The notes beneath the pieces were generated by a model. It saw only the letters and a program-made list of their open reading frames with translations, had not been told where the DNA came from and searched no databases. Both the position numbers and the translations under genes were made by a program. From the NCBI GenBank assembly GCA_018292915.2, contig JACVVK020000088.1, positions 281,501 to 345,500 on the forward strand: 64,000 nt of DNA, written 5' to 3'. This document shows positions 50,731-59,800 of the stretch, piece by piece; position 1 is the stretch's first letter; each line of letters opens with the position of its first letter. This DNA comes from Batillaria attramentaria (taxonomy: Eukaryota > Mollusca > Gastropoda > Batillariidae).

Positions 50731-50977
50731 ACTGATTAGGTTACTCTCCTTAGTTTGCAGGGCTTACTAAGCAACACTATTATTTCAGCTCAACAGGGGA
50801 CAATACCTAGGACATATGTCATATACTTTTACTGTCAGCCTGGACATATGTCCTATTATAGTTCCCCTGGATAGGAAGCCCTGTAACTTAGTGTAACAGT
50901 TTGGAACCCTCAGGTACTTACACACTTATAGACTTAGAGGTAGAATAAATTCTTTTACACACACAAAAAAAAAACCT
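50731..50977. repeat. Uninterrupted repeat copy (empty site)
   Basis: Reads straight from TTACTCTCCTTAG through GCAGGGCTTACTAAGC, proving the site without the 668-bp element. 49830-50730 shows nothing recognisable. Confidence 0.75.
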
Positions 50978-51306
50978 CATGCACACTGAGTGTAGATCTG
51001 TATAAGAAGCAAATTTGCAGCTTTTGCGGATTCTTGTATTTCTCTTTAGAGAAATAGCTTAAAAACTGACACATAATGCTGCAATTGTCATGATCAGAAA
51101 AATATAAAGTTGAACTGTAGGCATCTTTTGCTTAACCGTATTTTCCTTTGTTTTGGGGTAGAAATAAGGATAGAATTGTGCTTGTATATCTACTGTTTGT
51201 AGAAAATGAAGAAGAATGGAATGCAGACAATATGATGCAAAGGGTGTTGTCAGTATTTTCAATCAGAGTAGTTTACTGTTGTATTTACACATTTTTATGT
51301 TTGCAG

Positions 51307-51502
51307 AATGGTGATCAAACCAAAATGGAATTGGCTGATAGCAGCTGGAGCCGTATGCAGCTTGGTGATTCTGTACATCATATCCTACACAAAGTGGGGT
51401 GTGCATTTACTGCCATCACTGGCACAGAAAAATACCCAAACTCATTCATCCAAGTATGATGTCTGGCCATCTTTTCATCACTCGGGTTCATCGTTGTCAC
51501 AG
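51307..51502 (+). CDS. Unidentified membrane protein, exon with start codon
   Basis: The acceptor TTTGCAG is followed one base later by ATG. Encodes KPKWNWLIAAGAVCSLVIL and a Ser/His-rich stalk. Because an acceptor precedes it, at least one 5' UTR exon must lie upstream; it was not found. Confidence 0.75.
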
Positions 51503-51802
51503 GTCAGTGAAGTGTAAGGCAAACCTACTTGTTAAATTCTTTAAAAAATAAGCTAAACTTTGCCATTTTCCCCAAAATTTTAGACCCCACTTACAAGGGT
51601 CAGCCACAGTACACACAGTGTACATCATCAGCTTGGCTTCAGTATGTCATTGTGAAAAGCACTACTTTTTACAAAATGGTGTTGAATCATACTGACTGGT
51701 AGTTACACTGACTCAGTTCTGTTTTTGCTCCTGCAAGGATCAATAGCAAATTACAATGAGTCGTGATTGTCCCCCCCCCCCCCCCTTGTTTTTACACCAT
51801 CA

Positions 51803-51837
<35 letters not shown>

Positions 51838-53838
51838 TTTCATTATGTTGGACATTTTGTTGAATTGTAGTTGAAATTTGTTTTGACAATATTCAAATAA
51901 AGTGAGCACTGAATGCTGACCGGAAAAGGTAAAATCTTCACTAATCCAATAATAGAGTCACTTGCCTAAATTAAAAACTTTTGCCTGTTGAACTTTGTAT
52001 GTGTATGTGTTTAGAGCTGGTTTCAGAGCAGTTGCTTAGCAGAGGAGGTGAATTTTGCAATTGCAAACCTTGGAGCAGTTCTTGCCCAGTGGAAGCACTC
52101 TTCTAATCCGGAGTGCAGGTAAAATTTGTTTTCAATTAACTGTAGTACACATATAGCAGTATAACAAGAACGAATGCAAAATTTCAACAGGCCCTGAACC
52201 TTGCTCTTTGGTGGTAGTTGTGTTCACTTTGTACAGGAGTATGAAACATCTTGTTTCTTTTCACATGTTGTTTGAAAACAGTATTCCAAAATTATGTAGT
52301 GCGTACATGCACAGTCATTGCTTTTCTGGTTAAGGCTAAATTCACATCAGTGAACCATGGGGTATGGAAAATAACTTCATGTAACTTTCATTTTCAACTA
52401 TCAACTCCCTTCCCCCCCCCCCCCCCCCCAAAAAAAAAAAAAAAAAAACAAAAAACAACCAACCAAACAAAAAAGAGCAAAAAAAGAACAACAAAACAAC
52501 ATCTTACATTATTAATTTTCCAACCTTACTTCTTCATTTTACATGGTCTCAGTGATGCACAATTAGAATTCATAGAAGAACCTTGTGCTTTCAGAATTGT
52601 TTTTACCAATGGAGGGTATAATGCCTATTGAAGTGCAAGTGCATTTCTGATTTGTAACGTCTATACAAATTTTGTAAGCACACAGCTTATGAATGAGAAG
52701 TTTGTTTTTTGTCTGCAGGTTGCTACTCAAGAAGTTCAACAACATATATTCTGTCAGTACTAGGCATGCGTCTCTTATTCTACCCACTCCTCTTCAAAAC
52801 AAAGTGAAGAAGTGGCTGGGGAATGATGAGAAACTGTTTCAGGAAATCTACAATCAGGTGAGAAGGCTGATTTATCATGTTTTGAAAATGTCATTGTCAA
52901 AGGAAACAGAGTAGGGTGCAGTGTTTATAGTACTAGGAAATTTCCCCCGTTGCACAGCCTGCCTGTAAGTACCAGTACTCATCATCACTTGAGGTTTACA
53001 GATGCATAAAATGTGGAGGACAGGAAAAAATAAGTATACATGTATAAATACAGGTTCATTGGAATGCCCTTTGTGCTTTAACCAGTCAGCATTGCAGGAG
53101 AATTATTTGCCCCATGAAAATGATCATATATATATGTATTTGTTGTCCAAGATGTACATGTACACTGTTCTGCTCTAGGGGTTGTCTTATTGTACATTTT
53201 TTATAATATAACTCTGATCCTTTTTGCATGACAGGAAGTGATACACATAGTGAACAAGTTCACACGAGAACACACCATCTTTAATCCACTTCGTGACAAA
53301 CGGCCTGTCATTCCTCCAGAGCAGTCTGAAGTAAAATAGTAAGTTCTGGAATGTGGTACTGGTATACATGTTTTTTTGCACTTACATCATGACAGAAAAC
53401 ATTTTGTACTTTACTGTATAATGTATTTGTATACAGTTTTTGTATGAAATGCATTTTTGCAGATTTAGCATATTATACAGTGGTAATATTGACTCCCTGG
53501 CTTCTGTCTGTTTCAGCTTTGAGGATATTTTGAAGGAAACGGCAAGTGCCTGTGACTTCTGCAACTTTAAAGAGTAAGTCAAAGTGCTTGTTCAATCGAA
53601 TACAGTCGAACCCGCTTATAACGAATCCGCCAGGGGAAAAAAAATGTGTTCGTTTTAAGCGAATTTTGTTATATCAGAAACTCGGACATAACAAATTTTC
53701 ACAAAATCTACTTGAAAATTCGTTATATGCGCATTTTTCCACATAATGAGAATTTTTAACAGTAACATTCGACTGAGGCGAGTTTTCAAGATTCTCCCTC
53801 TCCAAACCTTCGATTCAGTTTTAAAAATGACTTAATTT

Positions 53839-53876
<38 letters not shown>

Positions 53877-56800
53877 TAAAAAAACCCAAAGAACAGCACA
53901 GAGCATTTATTTTTTTATTTACTGACGTTCCTGCTTCATGTACTAGACATGTCAGCAACATAAAACAAAACCAAAAAATGACATCAAGGTTTGATGCTAG
54001 AAATGTAGTAGAGTAGAACTGAGATAGAGCACACTTTCCTTCAACCATGAAAGGAAAATCTTTCCACATACCCGGTAGTCGAGCAAGAATTTTTTTTTAT
54101 TTTTTTTTTTTTTTGGCCATATGGAAAAGCTTTAAACAAACGAACAGAAACGATACAGCAAAACAAATCAATCTCTGTGACCTTCAAGACTTCTGACATG
54201 TAACTCACTGAACCCGAGAGCCACCAGTGGCTCTCGCGCTCAATGTGTCATTCCATTGAACCTGAGAGTCGACATTGGGCCATGCTAACAGCATGGACCA
54301 CAGTCGGCTCTCGAGCTCAGTGAATTAACAAACCAATTAAATTAATGCCATCTTAGCTAAGCAGGGATGCAACTAGAACTTGAAACTTACAGGGCATATG
54401 TCCTGGCTGGATGTGCAACAATAGGACATTTGTCCTGAATCAAGAAAATCAATAGGGCATTTCAACTTTGTATGCATGTATATACCTGTATTTGACACAG
54501 AAACCAACATCAGCAGAAAACAACTGTAACATTTTTATTCATAAGATATAACATATTAACACAAACCAAAACAGAACATAACCTGTAATAACATACTGAA
54601 TAAAAAGAAAAAATGTTCTGTGAAAATGAAACAAAAACCAACCAAAAAATGGCTCATCTGCCTATGCTAACTCTCTTGTACTAACACCACCTTCTGTGCT
54701 GATGCACAGAGTGCAAAGTGAGCACAAGAGGATTAACCTCAGAATCAGAGTAATGGATTACTGTTGTGTCAAAATTGTGGCAACCACATCGACAACCACA
54801 TTTTCTGAGATTTCAAGAAAATAAAGAAAGAGTTAGACAGAGGGAAAACTGCCCCTAGGAAAAGACAAAACAAACAAACAAAATAAAATAAAAAGAAAGA
54901 AGAAAATAGCAAGAAAAAAAAAGAAGTTAACTTGATCCGTATCAAAGCTGATGCCTTTCACATGGCAGTGAAGAAATGACAAAGAATACTGGAATAGTCA
55001 ATACTGGCAAGTAAGTCTGTGCCTGGTAAGACGCACTGACAGTGACTCTTAGTCTTACTCTTCAACTGTTATCGATCTCTGGAAATCAATAGCGATTGGC
55101 GTGGATTCAGCGGTGATGCAGTGGATGTGGACAATTCAGCTCACAATCTCCGCCAACCTTCGCGTGGCGAGGATAATTCGGTCATTATACAGGCGCTGTG
55201 CCCCGGTTTCCTATTGTAACACAAATTACCATCGCGTTTATCGGCGTAGAATAAAGGAACCCAACCCCTGTGTCAGCGCATACGTGTCTTGCACTGCGTT
55301 CCGAGAAAAGCGATCTAAAAAATAACACTGACTGACACAGGCGATGTACCCGCAGCACAGGGTTTATCGTGGCGCATAGCGACGCAAAATAAGAGTGACA
55401 CACATTCTGTAGGTTGTGCAGTGAGTGCGATCTGTCCATTCTATCTGTAGAGCTGCACGCGTTCATGCGAGTCATTTGTTACTGCAGCATATCTGCAGAT
55501 GTAGACAGATCTTGCTTTCTCCCCGAAGCCAGGGGGAAGGCGCTGACACGGCGTGCTAAAATTGCCGTCAGCATGTCCTCGCTTTCGAAAAATTAATCGG
55601 ACATAGACCGCGGTTAGAAAAAAACGATAGGACATTTGTCCTGCAGACAGGCAAATCAATAGGTCATTAGGGCAACTCGTTCGGACTATGTTTGATGTCC
55701 GAGGCCTAGTTGCATCCCTGCTAAGGGCATTTTCTTATACATAGTTAGCCCTAGCTGAGGGTGTTTCCTCACACGTGATTTCCCTTAATCCTTTCACAGC
55801 TGAGGTCACCTCTCGGCATAACAACTCGTGTATCGAAAGGCGACCACAGTCGGGAAAGGGCCTATGAAAATCTCTCGTCCAAAAAACAAAACAAAACGAA
55901 ACATAACAACAACAACAACAACAACAAAAAACATAACGTTTGACAGATCTCAAATTACTTACTTAGGCCCTTGGCTCCACGTGGAGCATAGGCCATCGAC
56001 AACCCTTCACCATCGCACTCTGTTCTGGGCCAGTCTTGCCACTCCAGTCCAGTTGGTACCCTGCTTACATAGCTCTGCCTCAGTGTCCCGCCTCCAGCTG
56101 TTGCGAGGCCGGCCTCTCTTCCTTTTCCCCTGCGGGTTCCATGTCAGGGCTTGGCGTGTGGTGCTGGATGCTGGCTTCCTGAGGGTGTGTCCAATCCAGC
56201 CCCACTTCCTCCGCAGGATCTGCTTGGCCACTGGTTCCTGCCCCGCTCGCTCCCACAGCTCTTCATTCCGGATCTTCTCTGGCCATCGGATGTTGAAGAT
56301 GCGCCTCAGACAGGTGTTGAGAAATGTCTGGATCTTCTGCTGCATCGTCTTCGTCGTCCTCCATGTTTCGCATCCGTAGAGCAGAACTGACTTCATGTTG
56401 GAGTTGAAGATGGGAAGTTTGGTTCTTATGCTGACAACTTTGGATGCCCAGACGTTCTTCAGCATGACCATTGCTGCCCTTGCCTTGCCGATTCTGGCTG
56501 TGACGTCTCGGTCTGTGCCTCCCTGTCCATCAACCACACTCCCCAGGTAGACAAAAGACTCCACCTGCCTGATGGGCTCTCCACCTACTGTGACTGGTGT
56601 GTTGGCAGTGGTGTTGATCTTCATCAGCTCGGTTTTCTTCCTGTTGATCTTGAGCCCTGTTCCGGCTGATGTGGCTTCCAGGCGCGTAGTCTTGTCCTGC
56701 ATCTGGCTGTGGCTGTGAGACAGGAGCGCCAGGTCGTCCGCGAAGTCGAGGTCATCCAGCTGCGTCCAGAGTGTCCACTGTATCCCGTTTTTCCTGCCTG

Positions 56801-59800
56801 CTGTAGTGGTCTTCATGATCCAGTCGATGACCAGGAGGAAGAGAAACGGGGACAACAGGCATCCCTGGCGGACTCCAGTCTTCACCTTGAAGCTTTCTGA
56901 CAACTGGCCGGCATGGGCAATCCTGCAGCTCATGTCTTGGTAGGTGCACTGGATCAAGGAGATGATCTTCCCAGGAACTCCATAGTGCCTTAACAGCTTC
57001 CACAGTGCCTCTCTGTCTACACTGTCGAAAGCCTTCTCATAGTCTATGAAGTTGATGTAGAGAGGGGAGTTCCACTCCAGTGACTGCTCCACAATGATGC
57101 GTAGGCTGGCAATCTGGTCAGCGCAGGACCTGTTCCTGCGAAAGCCCGCCTGCTGGTCTCGGAGCATGGGGTCGACTGCCTCTCTCATCCTCTCCAGTAG
57201 AATTCTGTTGAGAACCTTGCCTGGCACTGACAGGAGCATGATCCCTCGGTAGTTGCTGCAGTCCCTGAGGTCCCCTTTCTTTGGCAGCTTGATGACGATC
57301 CCTTCTTTCCACTGGGCTGGCACCTCTTCCTTCTCCCAGATCTTGCTGAATAGGCTGTGCAGCATGTTGACGGCTGTCTCTGTGTCTGTTTTGATGGCTT
57401 CTGCTGGTATCTCATCCGGCCCTGCAGCTTTCCCTTTTCTCAGTGTCATGATGGCTTTCCTGATCTCCACCTTAGAGGGCTTGTCGCAGTTGATGGGTAG
57501 TTCTGTCTCTGCTGGTGGGATGTCTGGTAGTGTTTCAGGGATGGGCCGATTTAACAGCTCCCTGAAGTGTTCTGCCCATCGCTTCAGCTGTTCCTCAGTT
57601 GTTGTCAGTGGGTGCCCGTTCTTGTCCTTCACTGGTTTGTCTGTCTGCTGGAATTTGCCCGTGAGCTTCTTGGTCACCTGGTACAGGTCTTTTAGATTCC
57701 CTTGTCGGGCTGCTTCCTCTGCTTGACTGGCCAGGTTGTCGATGTAGTCCCTCTTGTCCTTCCTGGTGCTCCTCTTCACTTCTCTGTCAGCTGCTGTGTA
57801 TTCCTCTTGTGCCTTTGCCTTAGCTCTTCTTGTTCGGCTCGTGTTCAGTGCAGCTTTCTTCTCTTTCCTAACTTCCAGCTTCTGGATGGTATCAGCAGAG
57901 ATCCATTCCTTATGTTGGGTCTTTCTCTTGCCAAGGACCTCTTCGCATGTGTCGTGCCAAAGTTTCTTGCTGTGTTCCCAGTGTGTCTCGATGTCCATTT
58001 CACTGTCTTCTATCAGGTCTTGCAGTGGCTGGAACCTGTTGGAAAGGCTGATCCGGAATGCTGCTTGTGTCTCTGTGTTCCTGAGTAGTCCAACGTTGTA
58101 CCTGGTCCATGTGTTGTTGGCGTTGGTGTGCCTCTTAAGCCGAAGTCTCAATGTTGTTGCAAGAAGGTGGTGGTCTGATGATACATCGGCACCCCTCATC
58201 ACACGCACATCCCGCCACGATCTCCTGAACTTCCGGCTGATGCAGATGTGATCAATCTGGTTCTCCGTGACATGGTCCGGCGATCTCCATGTGGCCTTGT
58301 GGATGCGCTTGTGTGGGAAGATGCTGCCTCCTATCACTAGCTGGTTCAGGGCACAAAAGTTTGCAAAGCGCTCGCCATTTTCGTTCATCTGTCCCAGTCC
58401 GTGTGTTCCCATGGTGTCCTCGTAGCCTGTGTTGTCTGATCCAATCTTGGCGTTGAAGTCTCCCATCAGTATGGTCATGTCCTTGGCTTCTCCTCTATCT
58501 ATCACTGTCTGCAGTTGTTGGTAGAAGTCATCTTTTTTCTCCTCTTCCGCATCATTGGTGGGAGCGTAGCACTGGATGATGTTCAGCTTGATGTCTTTTT
58601 TCTTGGTGATGAATTTGGCTGTGATGATGCGGGAGTTGACAGGTTCCCAGCCGATGAGTGCCCGCTGTGCCTCCGGTGCCAGCATCAGGGCCACGCCCTC
58701 AGTGTGGGGGGCTCCATCCTCTGTGTGTCCAGAGTACAGCAATTGCTCTCCCGATGAAAATCTCAGCTGTCCTGTCTGTAGCCACCTTGTCTCACTCAGT
58801 CCCAGTACTCCTATCTTGTAGTTCTTCATCTCTCTTGCTACTTGTATGGTCCTTCCTACTTCATACATTGTCCTGATGTTCCATGTGGCTACTCTCGTTG
58901 TTGTCCTGGGTGTTAGAAGGGGGGTCGGCCTTGCAGCTTCCTTTCGGCTTTCACTGCAATGCGTCATAGGTCTCCGGGATGGAGACCCTTCCTCGCCCAG
59001 GTGAATGTCTCGGTTTGTTGTTGTCGATGCTTTTGTAACTTAGTGTTTTTTACAGGTAGGGCTGTTAACCCTACGCAAACCCGTTTAGCCTCTTGGAGAG
59101 GTGGTCCACATTCGTCTGACCTCTACCCTTTGACCTGTCCAGCTTGGGTGACCCTGCCAAGAGCATGTGCTCCTGCTGGCATAGTTCTCTGGGTCATTGA
59201 GGTACACAAGCCACTACCCCACGACAAGGGGTGGATCATGTAGGGAGATCTCAAATACCGAGTGCAAAAGGATTAAGCACACTGGGCTGCAGAGCTGACT
59301 GCCGCCCATACCATTCACATGGGCCATAGGCAGCTCTCGCCGGCCCAGCGAATTAAAGAGGCTGAAGACGTCATCAAAAAAAAAAGAAAAAAAAAGGCAC
59401 AGACTGAGCTCCTCCTGTTATGGATGTCAACAATGAAACTCCGAAAAGGGACTGCACTCTGGAGTCTGCCGTACCACACATGAGGATGACTGCTCCTGAA
59501 TGCTGACCTCAGAAAAAAGTAACGAAGCTGCCTCTTCCACAGGCCGCAGTGCCTCTACGCGCGAGTTTTCGAACTTTTGAGGCCTCGGCAAATCATGTGC
59601 CGTTGCTGTGTTGATCGACGCAACGTGATTTGTAGCAAAAATAGGAACACTGTTTCCGCTTAGTGATCCCATTTCGTTGCATCCGAGGGTAAAATTGACA
59701 GAAACTGTTCGTAAAAAGCGAGTTCGTTATACGCTTTGTATTAAGGCCAATTCGTTACAATCAAGGAAAATTTAGTCTTGCAAAGAAGGGGTTTGGCCGG

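Noticed and set aside
49591..50977. The 49591/50766 repeat pair as LTRs of a retrovirus-like element
   Set aside because: No reverse transcriptase, primer-binding site or polypurine tract lies between them, and the copies lack TG...CA ends.
55828..56379. 183-codon open frame on the plus strand near the RTE element
   Set aside because: It overlaps the RTE coding strand in antisense and its proline/leucine-rich content is that of a shadow frame.
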